A stretch of DNA of 64,000 bases from Acidobacteriota bacterium. Its GTDB lineage: Bacteria > Acidobacteriota > Terriglobia > Terriglobales > Acidobacteriaceae. The notes below the pieces were generated by a model. It had not been told where the DNA came from. It saw only the letters and a program-made list of their open reading frames with translations, and made no database searches. Positions within the stretch are counted from its first letter, which is position 1, and every line of letters starts with the position of its first letter. Made by a program: the position numbers and the translations under genes. Below, in pieces: positions 18,310 to 27,410 of the stretch. Location of the stretch: contig JABCZL010000022.1 of the NCBI GenBank assembly GCA_013289685.1, positions 20,174 to 84,173 on the forward strand. Reading direction: 5' to 3'.

Positions 18310-20019
18310 TCACGTCTGTAGCACTCCCACCTTGAACTCCGCCACATCCGGGTTCAGCGCCGCTGCTTCCAGCGCCTGCGTGATCGCGTCGCGGGTTTCA
18401 ATGGGATCGATAATCTTATCGATCCACAGCCGCGCTGCGCCGTAGCGCGGATCTGTCTGCTCGTCGTAAGTGCGCTTTACCGACTCATATAATTCTTTTC
18501 TCTCTTCCTCGCTCAGCTTCTTGCCGCCACGTTCCAGTTGCTTGACTTTAATCTCGACCAGCGTGCCCGCGGCTGAATCGCCGCTCATCACTGCGTAACG
18601 CGCTGTCGGCCAGGCAAACACGAAGCGTGGATCGTACGCTTTCCCGCACATCGCATAATGCCCGGCGCCGAACGATCCGCCCACGATTACCGTAATCTTC
18701 GGCACCACGGAATTCGAAACCGCGTTCACCATCTTCGCGCCTGCCTTGATGATGCCGCTCCACTCCGCGTCGCGTCCTACCATGAACCCGTTCACGTCAT
18801 GGAAGAAGATCAACGGAATCAGGTTCTGATTGCAGTCCATGATGAAGCGCGCAGCTTTCTCTGCCGACTCCGTGTAGATCACGCCGCCGAACTCGATTCG
18901 CTTGTGGCCCTCATGATCGGTCTGCTGCGCGTGCAGTTTCTGATTGGCCACAATTCCCACCGCGAAGCCCCCAATGCGGCCGTAACCACAGATGAGAGTC
19001 TTGCCATACTCCGGCTTATATTCGTCGAACCGGCTGCCATCAAGCACCCGCGCCAGCACTTCCTTCATGTCATAAGGGCGCGCGGGTGAGGAATCGTAAA
19101 TTCCATAAATCTCTTCCGCGGTCAGCGCTGGCTCGACCGGCCTTTTCCGGTCCCACGGAGAAAGCCGCCGGTAGCCCCACTTCGACACGATCGAGCGGAT
19201 GCGCGCGATGCAAGCCTGGTCGTTGGGCTCGCGGAAGTCGACCGTACCGCTGATGGCCGAGTGCATCGCCGCCCCCCCCAGTTCGTCGGCAGAAACTCTT
19301 TGTCCAATCGCGGCTTGCACCAGCGCCGGCCCCGCGAGAAACAATCCGCTGCCATCGGTCATCAGCACGTGATCGCACATCACCGGCAGATAGCCGCCGC
19401 CCGCCACGCACATGCCCATGATAGCGGCGATCTGCGGAATGCCCGTCGCCGACATGACGGCATTGTTGCGAAACACGCGGCCGAAATCGTCGGTGTCGGG
19501 AAACACATCTTCCTGCAGCGGCAGAAAGACTCCGGCCGAATCGACCAGGTAGATCGTTGGAATGCGGTTCTCGAGGGCGATGTTCTGCGCGCGAATAACC
19601 TTTTTCGCCGTCATCGGGAAAAATGCGCCGGCCTTCACGGTGGCGTCGTTGGCGATAATCATCACCATCCGAGTCTCAACCCGCGCCATTCCTGTGATCA
19701 CGCCCGCGGCCGGTGCGCCGCCCCATTCCTCGTACATACCGTGCGCGGTGTAGAGACCAAGTTCGAAAAACGTCTCAGGATCGGCCAGCAGTTCGATGCG
19801 CTCGCGCGCCGTCAGTCGTCCCTTGGCGTGCTGGCTCTCGATGGCCTTTGCGCCCCCGCCTTCGGAAATCTTTTCTTCCTCATTGCGGACTTGCGACATC
19901 AGGTCCGCCAGAAAACGCATGTTGGCTTCAAAGCGCGCGGAAGTAGGATCGATCTTCGTCGTCAGCACGTTATCCGGTGCGGTCGCGTTCGTGGTGGGAT
20001 ATTCGTTACGCTCAGCCAT
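18310..20019 (-). CDS. Acyl-CoA carboxylase beta (carboxyltransferase) subunit, candidate methylcrotonyl-CoA carboxylase
   Basis: 569 residues with N- and C-terminal carboxyltransferase halves. Visible blocks are GRLTARERIELL near 67, the acyl-CoA oxyanion region CVAGGGYLPVM near 208, and GGSFGAGHYAMCGKAYDPRF near 450. Together with the neighbouring HMG-CoA lyase and hydratase this suggests the biotin-dependent methylcrotonyl-CoA step of leucine degradation (LiuB-type). Propionyl- or geranyl-CoA carboxylase activity cannot be excluded. The biotin-carboxylase alpha subunit is not in the window, so the complex must be completed from elsewhere. The first about 35 residues are an extension. Confidence 0.87.
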   Translation of the reverse strand: MAERNEYPTTNATAPDNVLTTKIDPTSARFEANMRFLADLMSQVRNEEEKISEGGGAKAIESQHAKGRLTARERIELLADPETFFELGLYTAHGMYEEWGGAPAAGVITGMARVETRMVMIIANDATVKAGAFFPMTAKKVIRAQNIALENRIPTIYLVDSAGVFLPLQEDVFPDTDDFGRVFRNNAVMSATGIPQIAAIMGMCVAGGGYLPVMCDHVLMTDGSGLFLAGPALVQAAIGQRVSADELGGAAMHSAISGTVDFREPNDQACIARIRSIVSKWGYRRLSPWDRKRPVEPALTAEEIYGIYDSSPARPYDMKEVLARVLDGSRFDEYKPEYGKTLICGYGRIGGFAVGIVANQKLHAQQTDHEGHKRIEFGGVIYTESAEKAARFIMDCNQNLIPLIFFHDVNGFMVGRDAEWSGIIKAGAKMVNAVSNSVVPKITVIVGGSFGAGHYAMCGKAYDPRFVFAWPTARYAVMSGDSAAGTLVEIKVKQLERGGKKLSEEERKELYESVKRTYDEQTDPRYGAARLWIDKIIDPIETRDAITQALEAAALNPDVAEFKVGVLQT

Positions 20020-20111
20020 GGGTTGAGAAATGAAGATGCGGACTGATTACGGTATACCACGCGGGCAGAGCCGCGCAATGCGGCATCATTGAATTCATTT
20101 GGTAAGACACT

Positions 20112-20714
20112 CTACGAAACGAGACCTTGTGATGCCTCTCCGATCCGGGTCACCGCCTCGGCCACTGGATCGCCGGCGATCGCGTCCACCAGCCCAATCC
20201 GCAGCGCCTGTTGGGCCATGATTTTCTCGGCCGCCACAAACATCTCCAAGGCGCGTCCCTTGCCAATCAGGCGGGGCAACCGCTGGGTGCCTCCCCAGCC
20301 CGTGATCATCCCCAAGGCCGCCCCGCGATGTCCGAACACAGCATTTGGGGACGCGATCCGATGGCGGCAGGCCAGCGCCAGGTCAAGCCCGCCGCCCATG
20401 CAGTATCCCGAAACAGCGGCATAGACCGGGGCAGGGAAGCAGTCGATTGCATCCATCAAGGACTGTCCGATCTTGGAGAATTCAAAGGCTGCCGGGCCGT
20501 CGAGAGCAGAAACCTCTTCCAACTCCGCGCCCGCGGAAAAGAATCGGTCGTTCCCGGCGAACACGATCGGCCGCTTTTCGAGGGCTAGCTCGGCGACCGC
20601 ATCCGTGAGCGAACGCACGCACTCGCGCGTAAGGCGGTTGGTCCCATCCGTGGACTCAAGTCGCAGGAGAAAGACTCGCTCTTTGTCCTGCAGCGAAAAG
20701 AATCGAGAAACCAT
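20112..20714 (-). CDS. Short enoyl-CoA hydratase/isomerase family protein
   Basis: 200 residues, about 60 fewer than usual for the crotonase fold. The core is present: FFSAGAELEE near 58 (CoA-binding), SGYCMGGGLDLALACRHR near 101 (oxyanion hole) and GHRGAALGMITGWGGTQRL near 127. The missing part is the C-terminal helical region used for trimer contacts, so it may be an isomerase-type short member or have altered oligomerisation. The usual catalytic glutamates are not obvious. It is the most upstream gene of the minus-strand acyl-CoA cluster, 92 nt before the carboxyltransferase. Confidence 0.75.
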   Translation of the reverse strand: MVSRFFSLQDKERVFLLRLESTDGTNRLTRECVRSLTDAVAELALEKRPIVFAGNDRFFSAGAELEEVSALDGPAAFEFSKIGQSLMDAIDCFPAPVYAAVSGYCMGGGLDLALACRHRIASPNAVFGHRGAALGMITGWGGTQRLPRLIGKGRALEMFVAAEKIMAQQALRIGLVDAIAGDPVAEAVTRIGEASQGLVS

Positions 20715-20883
20715 GAAGGACCGCTTCCTGAAACTGAGGCGCCGAACACGAAGGCCCCCTCGGTCGCCCGGAACCTAAGTAACCCGATGCTCGCAGCCGG
20801 TTTTGCCGAAAGTCAACTTAGGCGGAGAGTCAAGGTCCGTTCGGCGTAGCAGCGAGAATCTTGCCCCAAAGGAAAAAGGCTAT

Positions 20884-22188
20884 ATGTTACGGGTTTCTAA
20901 CACGGCGGTCGCGTTTCTAGCTCTGGCTGCCTCACTCTGGGCCCAGGACTCCGCTCCCGTCGATCAGAGAACGGTTGCACTTCTGGTGGAGCAAGTGAAA
21001 GCGCTACAGCAAGAAACCAGCGATCTGCGGGAGAAGGTGAAGAAACTCGAGGCGGATCGCCCGACTGCCCCGTCCGCTGTCGCCGCATCCGCAACCGTTG
21101 CTCCCCAGCCGCCCCAACCCACAGCTGAGGCCACACCGGCTGAATCCTCCCCAGAACTTGCTGCCGCGATGCACGATCTGCATGGCATTCAGTGGCGTGG
21201 TTTCGGAGAACTCGACTACCAGGCCCTCGATCAGCGGCAGCCGGAACTGGGTACCTATGGCTTTGTGCCCGGTTCGGCGGCAAACTTTTACACCGGAGAC
21301 TTCGATCTGTTCCTCCACTCCCGGTTGACCGAACGGACCAGCGTACTCGCCGACATCAGCTTTGAAGAAGGCGACGCGCAGAGCTACAAGCTTGACCTGC
21401 GCCAGGCCCTGCTGAAATACGAAATGAATGAGCACCTGAAAATCTCTTTTGGCCGCTACCAGACCGACATCGGATATTACAATTCCGCCTTCCGCAGCGC
21501 GGCCTGGTTGCAAACCACCGCCGATCGCCCCCTCATTATGGAATATGCCAGCAACGGCGGGTTGCTCCCCACCCAGGCGGTGGGCGTTTCCCTCACCGGT
21601 GCCATCCCCTCAGGAAGACTCGGCTTGAACTACATCGCTGAGTATGGCACCAGCGACACCATCCGGCCCGACCTCAACGGCGCCGGCACTTTCAACGATG
21701 AGAACGACGGCAATCACGTGCTCGTCGGTTGGTTTGCCCGCCCTGACTGGGCTCCAGGCCTGCAACTCGGGGGCTCGTTCTTTCACGACAAGATCAGCGA
21801 TTCTGAGGTTTCCCTGGCTGACCGCTTCGGTCAAACCATTCTTAACTCCTATGTCGTCTACATCGCCCACGGGATTGAATCTCTGAACGAGGTCTTCCTC
21901 ATCCGCGAAACCCAGTTGGCGACCGGTACTGTCTCCAACATGCCGGCTTTCTACTCGCAGATCTCCCGGCGATGGGGGCGTGTGCGTCCCTTTGTCCGCT
22001 ACCAGTACATCAACGCATCCCGACGGAACACGATTTTCAACGACGTAGGCTTGCGGGCCGGCCCCTCTTTCGGCGCTCGTTACGACTTCAACGACTACGT
22101 CGCGTTCAAGGCACAGTTAGATCACACGCAGCGTCAGGCGTTGCCCGACCTGAACGGCTTGCACCTGCAGGTTGCTTTTACCTTTTGA
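20884..22188 (+). CDS. Outer-membrane porin-like beta-barrel protein with N-terminal coiled coil
   Basis: 434 residues from the ATG at 20884, preceded by AAAGGAAAAAGG. Signal peptide at 1-20 ending near LWAQ, a short coiled coil (about 28-55) rich in Glu, Lys and Leu, then a Pro/Ala/Thr linker (about 56-90). The rest alternates polar and aromatic residues with the GFGELDYQ, FGRYQTDIGYYNS and VAFTF ends expected of a barrel. The coiled coil followed by a barrel recalls phosphate-selective (OprP/OprO) porins that trimerise through such a segment. The next gene, 6 nt downstream, is a phosphate-binding-protein-like gene, which fits uptake of an anion. Confidence 0.72.
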   Translation: MLRVSNTAVAFLALAASLWAQDSAPVDQRTVALLVEQVKALQQETSDLREKVKKLEADRPTAPSAVAASATVAPQPPQPTAEATPAESSPELAAAMHDLHGIQWRGFGELDYQALDQRQPELGTYGFVPGSAANFYTGDFDLFLHSRLTERTSVLADISFEEGDAQSYKLDLRQALLKYEMNEHLKISFGRYQTDIGYYNSAFRSAAWLQTTADRPLIMEYASNGGLLPTQAVGVSLTGAIPSGRLGLNYIAEYGTSDTIRPDLNGAGTFNDENDGNHVLVGWFARPDWAPGLQLGGSFFHDKISDSEVSLADRFGQTILNSYVVYIAHGIESLNEVFLIRETQLATGTVSNMPAFYSQISRRWGRVRPFVRYQYINASRRNTIFNDVGLRAGPSFGARYDFNDYVAFKAQLDHTQRQALPDLNGLHLQVAFTF

Positions 22189-22194
22189 CACGGC

Positions 22195-22668
22195 ATGAAT
22201 GGACGATCCATCTCGTTTCTGTTGGTCACCTTCCTGGCTAGCCTGGCGTTCATACCGACAGCCGCGGCACAGAAAGACTTGGCGGTCGTCGTCAATCCTG
22301 GGAATCCAATCGCTAACGTCAGCCTGGGCGAGCTGCGCAAACTGTTTAACGGAGAGAAACGTTCCTGGCCGGGCGGCATGGGCGTCAAACTCATCGTACG
22401 CTCCCCGGGCAACCGCGAACGAACCGCTCTGCTGCAGTTCCTCAACCTGTCGGAAACCGACTACAAGCAACACTGGACAGCCCTGGTGGTTCGCGGCGAG
22501 GCCGACACCGAACCCTTCGCTGCTCCCTCAATCGGCATGGTGCTGGAGGCCGTCAGGGCCCTGCCCGGGGCCATCAGCCTGGTGTATGTCGGCGACCTGA
22601 AGCCGGGAGTGAAAGTGATCAAGATCGATGGATTGTTGCCCGGCGCCCCGGGCTATCTGCTCCGCTGA
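22195..22668 (+). CDS. PstS-like small periplasmic substrate-binding protein
   Basis: 157 residues with a signal peptide (1-25, ending AAAQ). Motifs VVVNPGNPIANVSLGELRKLF near 30 and LPGAISLVYVG near 122 match the small phosphate ABC-type binding domain (PBP-like 2), about half the size of classical PstS. It begins 6 nt after the porin-like gene and is surely co-transcribed with it. No permease or ATPase is present, so it may act as a scavenging or sensing partner of the porin instead of a complete importer. Confidence 0.75.
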   Translation: MNGRSISFLLVTFLASLAFIPTAAAQKDLAVVVNPGNPIANVSLGELRKLFNGEKRSWPGGMGVKLIVRSPGNRERTALLQFLNLSETDYKQHWTALVVRGEADTEPFAAPSIGMVLEAVRALPGAISLVYVGDLKPGVKVIKIDGLLPGAPGYLLR

Positions 22669-22678
22669 GATTTTCCCG

Positions 22679-23410
22679 CTAGCCAGTCTTTTCCACCCAT
22701 TCCGCCAGCCGGCAGCCGTCTTCCTCCAGCAGAAACGTTCCCACCCCATAGCATTCCCCGACGATGCGGTGCGATTCCAGATCGCGAGCGGTGCGCGTGA
22801 TCCATTGCTGCCCCACGCGGTATTGCGCGGCAGTGAACCACTTCTGCGGTAGAACTTCCACCAGTCCAGCCTGGGGGTAGAAAACAAAAAGCGCAAATGC
22901 CGGATCATCGTTCGACATCGCCTTGTAGCTGGTGGGGACGATCAACTCGTCCAAGGTGGCCAGTTCTCGCGGAACCTCGATCTTGTGCATGCCCGGGCCC
23001 AACGTGAGCGGCACTTCGAAATCCGCAATGGGCGCCGTCGCCGAGTAAATGCGGTCGGCAGAGGGTTTGAACCAGCCCGCGACCTCCGCCAGATCGAAAG
23101 CCTTCAGCTGGTCGGGATCGAAGCAGGCGAGGCGAATGTTGCGTCCCTCTGGGCACCAGATGCCGATAAAATGCGGCGGCACCAGAAACGGACGGCAGTA
23201 AGTGTTGAGTGCGAGGCGTCCCTTGTCCAGTTCCTGCTCAAGGCCGAGGGTCACGAGGTGGGCAATGGGGCCTTGATCCCCGTGATGAGCCCAGACGAAA
23301 CGCTGCCCCGCCAGCGAGCGGAAAGCAGGGAAGGTTTTCCAATACCACGGCACCGGGCCGACCGTTTTGGAGAGGATGTCCCGGACGCGGGACGCGCTAA
23401 TCCCGGCCAT
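22679..23410 (-). CDS. Conserved hypothetical protein coupled to a B12-binding domain gene
   Basis: 243 residues, soluble, no signal peptide or membrane segment. Not recognised. Features are a Trp- and Phe-rich N-terminal region (WYWKTFPAF near 22), FLVPPHFIGIWCPEG near 74, and a C-terminal WFTAAQYRVGQQWITRTARD near 190. The ATG shares one base with the TGA of the upstream mutase-domain gene (TGATG), so translation is coupled and a functional link to B12-dependent acyl-CoA metabolism is plausible, though unproven. Confidence 0.65.
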   Translation of the reverse strand: MAGISASRVRDILSKTVGPVPWYWKTFPAFRSLAGQRFVWAHHGDQGPIAHLVTLGLEQELDKGRLALNTYCRPFLVPPHFIGIWCPEGRNIRLACFDPDQLKAFDLAEVAGWFKPSADRIYSATAPIADFEVPLTLGPGMHKIEVPRELATLDELIVPTSYKAMSNDDPAFALFVFYPQAGLVEVLPQKWFTAAQYRVGQQWITRTARDLESHRIVGECYGVGTFLLEEDGCRLAEWVEKTG

Positions 23411-23829
23411 CAGCCGGCCGCCGGCACGCCGGGTCCCTTCACGTGCGCGCGAATGAACTGGACGATGTCGTCCATCGCCGTGCCCGGCTGGAAAATCGCG
23501 GCCACGCCTATTTTCTTCAGCCCCTCGATATCCTGGTTGGGGATTATGCCGCCCACCACCACGACCACATCGTCCATCTTGTTCTGTTTGAGCAGGTCCA
23601 TCACGCGCGGCACGATGGCGTTGTGCGCGCCGGAAAGAATCGACAGCCCGATCACCTGTACATCTTCCTGCAGCGCCGCGGTGACGATCATCTCCGGCGT
23701 CTGCCGCAGGCCGGTGTAGATCACTTCCATGCCCGCATCGCGCAGTGCGCGGGCAATCACCTTCGCGCCGCGATCGTGCCCGTCGAGCCCGGGCTTCGCC
23801 ACCAGAACTCGGATCTTCAGGTCAGCCAT
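23410..23829 (-). CDS. Methylmalonyl-CoA mutase-type B12-binding domain protein
   Basis: 139 residues from ATG 23829. The cobalamin motif DGHDRG (residues 16-21) provides the axial histidine. SILSGAH near 72 and GGIIPNQD near 99 complete the SxL and GG signatures. This is the small C-terminal domain of acyl-CoA mutases encoded as a stand-alone subunit; it needs a separate catalytic subunit, which is not in the window. Typical substrates are methylmalonyl- or hydroxyisobutyryl-type acyl-CoA. A ten-residue longer frame exists but does not fit the family. Confidence 0.9.
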   Translation of the reverse strand: MADLKIRVLVAKPGLDGHDRGAKVIARALRDAGMEVIYTGLRQTPEMIVTAALQEDVQVIGLSILSGAHNAIVPRVMDLLKQNKMDDVVVVVGGIIPNQDIEGLKKIGVAAIFQPGTAMDDIVQFIRAHVKGPGVPAAG

Positions 23830-23839
23830 CGAACACCAT

Positions 23840-23944
23840 TTAACCACAGAGGCCACAGAGGTTCACAGAGGCAAGGAAGGATGTTGCAAGATATTAGGGC
23901 GTTTCCCGTGAACCTCAGCGCCCTCTAGCGCCCTCTGTGGTTAA
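23840..23944. repeat. Palindromic element, CACAGAGG type (copy 1)
   Basis: Outer arms TTAACCACAGAGG (23840-23852) and CCTCTGTGGTTAA (23932-23944) are a perfect 13-bp inverted repeat. Inside, further CACAGAGG units on the left mirror CCTCTAG/CCTCAG-type units on the right. The right arm supplies the TAA stop (23941-23943) of the AlkA-like gene. Confidence 0.9.
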
Positions 23945-24540
23945 ACTGTCTTGATATCCAAACTCCGCCACATGTACCAGCAAGCCACGCTGCGGTACGG
24001 TTCCCACGCCCGCGCAATCTTCTCCATATCTTTCGGCTTGGGCAGCTTGCGCTTCTTGTAATGTTTCTTGATGGCCATCTGCACGCCGTAATCGCCGGTG
24101 GGCAACACATTCGGACGCCGCAACGAGAACATCAGAAACATGTGCGCGGTCCACACCCCCACGCCCTTCACCTGTGTCAGGTGCTGAATGACTTCCTCGT
24201 CCGACAGTTCTGGCAGCCGCGCAAAGTCGAGCAGTCCGGCCGCCGTTTTTGCCGACAGATCTTTCAGATAGGCCGACTTCTGCTTCGACAACCCGACGCT
24301 GCGCAATTGCTCATCGCTCAGTTTGAGAATGCCTTCCGGAGTGAGCGGATCGCCCGCGAGCGCAGCAAAGCGGTTGAAAATCGTTACCGCTGCCTTGCCG
24401 TTCAACTGCTGGTAGACAATTGCCTCGGCAACACTGGAAAACTCCGGTACTCCATATTCCATGCGGCACGGCCCCACGCGCTCAATAATGGCGCGCAAGA
24501 CAGGATCGGATTTCTTCAGATGATTCACAGCCTTTCGCAT
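23941..24540 (-). CDS. DNA-3-methyladenine glycosylase II-like (HhH-GPD)
   Basis: 199 residues. Base-excision enzyme of the AlkA class that removes alkylated purines. The helix-hairpin-helix is TQVKGVGVWTAHMFLMFSL (about 122-140), followed by the catalytic aspartate in LPTGDYGVQ near 150. SVAEAIVYQQLNGKAA near 36 is the typical first HhH-GPD helix pair. It lacks the N-terminal domain of E. coli AlkA, as do many compact homologues. The stop codon is part of the palindromic repeat that follows, so insertion of that repeat may have set the present C terminus. Confidence 0.88.
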   Translation of the reverse strand: MRKAVNHLKKSDPVLRAIIERVGPCRMEYGVPEFSSVAEAIVYQQLNGKAAVTIFNRFAALAGDPLTPEGILKLSDEQLRSVGLSKQKSAYLKDLSAKTAAGLLDFARLPELSDEEVIQHLTQVKGVGVWTAHMFLMFSLRRPNVLPTGDYGVQMAIKKHYKKRKLPKPKDMEKIARAWEPYRSVACWYMWRSLDIKTV

Positions 24541-24610
24541 GGCCTATAGATTTACCACAAAGAGCGCCACAGGCGAAGAAAAAACGAATCACAGGTTTGC
24601 AAATCTTGGT

Positions 24611-25063
24611 TTATTGCGATCTCTTCACTGCGATCCCTAAGACTTCATATCTCCCACCCCGCAGCAGTTTGTCCGTTCCGATGAACGACCGCGCCGGATA
24701 GTCTCCGTGGAAATAGGTTTTGTAAACTCCATTGAACGTCTCGTAGAGCTTCAGGTCGGTGCAAAAGATCTGTACCGAGACCAGATCGTCCATCGTCATC
24801 CCGGCGGCCTCGACGGTTTGTTTGATCTCGTCCATCGCCAGTCGGGCCTCATCTTCCGCGCTCGCTGGCGGTGTTCCCGTCTTCGTGTCCAACCCAATGT
24901 GTCCGGCAACATACAGAGTGTTTCCCACGAGCACTCCGTCGCTAAACGGCAACCCTTTGGTGTCCGCCGGTCGCGCCGTCACGATGTACTTCCGGTCGGC
25001 GCCCTCAGCTGCGATACAAAAGATAAGCAGCATTACTCCCACCACGACTCTGCGTATCATCAT
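24611..25063 (-). CDS. Secreted RidA/YjgF family protein
   Basis: 150 residues. An N-terminal hydrophobic segment (about 4-20, LLIFCIAAEG) looks like a signal peptide, after which the RidA fold follows: PFSDGVLVGNTLYVAGHIG near 38-56, LVSVQIFCTDL near 95, and YPARSFIG near 122 with the conserved arginine. Cytosolic RidA removes reactive enamine/imine intermediates. A periplasmic or lipid-free secreted version is unusual but known in the wider family. Neighbouring genes (glycosylase, chromate transporter) give no clear link. Confidence 0.82.
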   Translation of the reverse strand: MMIRRVVVGVMLLIFCIAAEGADRKYIVTARPADTKGLPFSDGVLVGNTLYVAGHIGLDTKTGTPPASAEDEARLAMDEIKQTVEAAGMTMDDLVSVQIFCTDLKLYETFNGVYKTYFHGDYPARSFIGTDKLLRGGRYEVLGIAVKRSQ

Positions 25064-25114
25064 TGTTTTTTACCTCTGCAATAGATTTAGAAGTTGTGTT
25101 GGAGACTATCACCC

Positions 25115-26368
25115 TCAGCGGAAAGCAGCCAACAATAGCCCCGCGACACCCCCACTCAGCACCACCCACGCCGGACTCACCTTCCATCGCAGCAACACCG
25201 CGAGCGATACGAGCGCGATCCCCCAAGCTTGCCATCCCCTCAACGCATCCGCCGCGAGTCTGAACGTAACGCCACCCATCAGCGCCACCGCGCATACGTT
25301 CACCGAATCCAGAAACGCCGCCATCCACGCGGACTGCCTCAGTCGGAACAACACCGGCGCCAGCAGCGCGACGTAAAAAAATGACGGCAGAAAAATTGCC
25401 ACGGTCGCCACCGCCGCTCCCGGCGCGCCTCCCAGAAGGTAGCCGATAAACGTCGCAGTCGAGAGCACCGGCCCCGGCGTGAATTGTCCGATCGCGACCG
25501 CGTCAAGCAATTGCTGATGAGTCAGCCACGCATGTTGCTGCACCAGTCCTTGCTCTAGGAAAGCTAGCAGCACGTATCCGCCGCCATAAAGTACCGCGCC
25601 AACTTTGAGGAAGAACAAGCCGATCCGGTAAACGGAAGGCCGGGATGCGATGGCGCCTGCGGCGGCCGACGTGACAGCGACCGCGCCGAACGACCGCAAC
25701 CATGTGGCCCAGGTTGTCCCGGCCGTGCCTATACCAAGTCCTCGCTGCGGGAGTACAGGAAGAACCGCCAAAGCTCCAGCGCCACGAATGCTCATAGCCC
25801 TCATCGCCAGCATGCCCACCAAACCGCCGCCAAACAGAATCGCAATCGGATTCACACCCAGAAGAAATCCCGCGAGTGCCACCCCACCCAACGCGGCTAG
25901 TCCCACACCCTTGACTGCGGTCTTCGCCAGGCGCCAGATCGCGATCGCGATGACCGCAATTACCGCGGCCTTGATTCCTCCGAGCAGTGACGCAGCCTGC
26001 GTCAAAGCTCCGAACCGCACGTAGGCCCACGCAAATGCTCCTGTGATCAGGGCCGCGGGCAGAATGAAGCTCGCTCCGGCCAAGCACAGACCCATCCAGC
26101 CCGCGCGCACGAAGCCCACGCTGATTGCCATCTCGGTGGAAGTCGGGCCAGGGATCAGATTAGCCGCGCCCAGCAGATCGAGAAACTGCTGCCGCGTCAG
26201 CCACTGCCGCTTGCGAACGACCTCCGTCTCCATCAGCGCAATGTGCGCCGCGGGGCCGCCAAAGCTGATGGCGCCGAGTTTCAGGAAGAGAACTGCGAGT
26301 TCGCGCAGCCTGGTAGGAACAGAGGCGGGTGGCGAGCCCCTCAGGTAAATTTCTCGCGGCTCAGTCAC
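25115..26368 (-). CDS. chrA: Chromate transporter family protein (two CHR domains)
   Basis: About 417 residues from a GTG at 26368; an upstream TTG at 26416 would add 16 poorly fitting residues. Two repeated CHR domains start FLKLGAISFGGPAAHIA near 29 and FLKVGAVLYGGGYVLLA near 240, each followed by hydrophobic helices and a conserved PGP (LIPGPTS, FTPGPV). About ten membrane helices are expected. Long-chain CHR proteins export chromate in exchange for protons or sulfate, though many family members have untested substrates. No chrB-type regulator is present. Confidence 0.88.
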   Translation of the reverse strand: MTEPREIYLRGSPPASVPTRLRELAVLFLKLGAISFGGPAAHIALMETEVVRKRQWLTRQQFLDLLGAANLIPGPTSTEMAISVGFVRAGWMGLCLAGASFILPAALITGAFAWAYVRFGALTQAASLLGGIKAAVIAVIAIAIWRLAKTAVKGVGLAALGGVALAGFLLGVNPIAILFGGGLVGMLAMRAMSIRGAGALAVLPVLPQRGLGIGTAGTTWATWLRSFGAVAVTSAAAGAIASRPSVYRIGLFFLKVGAVLYGGGYVLLAFLEQGLVQQHAWLTHQQLLDAVAIGQFTPGPVLSTATFIGYLLGGAPGAAVATVAIFLPSFFYVALLAPVLFRLRQSAWMAAFLDSVNVCAVALMGGVTFRLAADALRGWQAWGIALVSLAVLLRWKVSPAWVVLSGGVAGLLLAAFR

Positions 26369-26456
26369 GATCGGTTTCTCGTTCCTTCGCGGATGCAGAA
26401 GCCAAGTTTCAAACAACGGACCGATTCCTCGATACCAACAGGAAAAGCGGGCAGGC

Positions 26457-27410
26457 TTACGAAAGGAACTTCACCGTCTGTTCCACCAACTCCGCGGTCG
26501 GTTTATAAGGATCGCCCGGCGCGTCGTACTCGATCGAACAATAGCCCTTGTACCCATGCTTTTTCAGAATCGCAAACGTCTTCGCCAGATCTACGTGCGA
26601 AGCCTTGCCCTGATCATCCACCTCGCCGTCTTTAACATGGCAGATCCCGTAGGCGTGCGCGAACATCGCCTCCATCGCTCGGTTCTGGAATTCTTCGTCG
26701 TGGGCGGCCAGCGAGTTACCAAAATCCGGCAGCGCCCGCAGCCACGGGCTATTGACCTTCTCAATGACCTGCACGATGAAAAACGGATCTTCGCTGACGG
26801 GATTGTCGTTCTCCAGATGGACCACAACATTCATCTTGGCCGCATACTCGGCCACGCGTGCGAGCGTGTCGGCCGCCCTTCCAACATCCGGTTTGGAATC
26901 TTTGGCGTCGTCAATGTGGGTGCGAATGCTGGGCGAACCGAGTGCCGCGCCGACATCAATCCAGTGTTTGCTTCCGATCAAAGACTTCTCTCGCTCGGCC
27001 GCGTCCGCCGCATACTGGCTGTGACCGGCGTCCACTGCGATGTCCACGATAGCGGAGTGAGCCTTCTCGACCGCGGCCCGGAATTGCTCGAGATATTTCG
27101 GATCGGTCGAAGGAAAGATCGGGCTCCACGGTTCGATCTTGTGTACGTTGAATTTCGCGGCGACGTGCGCCGCAAAATCCTTCAACTCCATCTTTTGTGC
27201 CTGAGGAATCTTGTTGGCTGTGTCGCCCTTCCATCCCACAATGAACTCGCGAAAGGGATACGCCGCCACCGCGACTCGCTCCCGTGGATCAGAAGGGAAC
27301 TGAACCGACGGTCCAGAACTGGACGCCTGCGCGAACCCGGGCAAAAGCCAGGCCCCGGCGGCTGCACCCGCGCACCGCCCAACAAATTGTCTTCGTGTGG
27401 AAGGGCTCAT
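26457..27410 (-). CDS. Tat-exported sugar phosphate isomerase/epimerase-like TIM-barrel protein
   Basis: 317 residues from ATG 27410. The N terminus STRRQFVGRCAGAAAGAWLL is a probable twin-arginine signal. The AP-endonuclease/xylose-isomerase-like barrel shows AVAAYPFREF near 48, the metal-ligand VVHLENDNPVSED near 198, LPDFGN near 224, CHVKDGEVDDQG near 250, and CSIEYDAPGDPYK near 286. Such proteins isomerise or epimerise sugars, and exported ones are abundant in acidobacteria and planctomycetes. The substrate is unknown. It stands alone between the chromate transporter and an envelope glycosyltransferase-type gene. Confidence 0.8.
   Translation of the reverse strand: MSPSTRRQFVGRCAGAAAGAWLLPGFAQASSSGPSVQFPSDPRERVAVAAYPFREFIVGWKGDTANKIPQAQKMELKDFAAHVAAKFNVHKIEPWSPIFPSTDPKYLEQFRAAVEKAHSAIVDIAVDAGHSQYAADAAEREKSLIGSKHWIDVGAALGSPSIRTHIDDAKDSKPDVGRAADTLARVAEYAAKMNVVVHLENDNPVSEDPFFIVQVIEKVNSPWLRALPDFGNSLAAHDEEFQNRAMEAMFAHAYGICHVKDGEVDDQGKASHVDLAKTFAILKKHGYKGYCSIEYDAPGDPYKPTAELVEQTVKFLS

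Noticed and set aside
24550..24600. Possible degraded CACAGAGG-type element (ACCACAAAGAGCGCCACAGG)
   Set aside because: Only one arm-like stretch, no convincing inverted partner.
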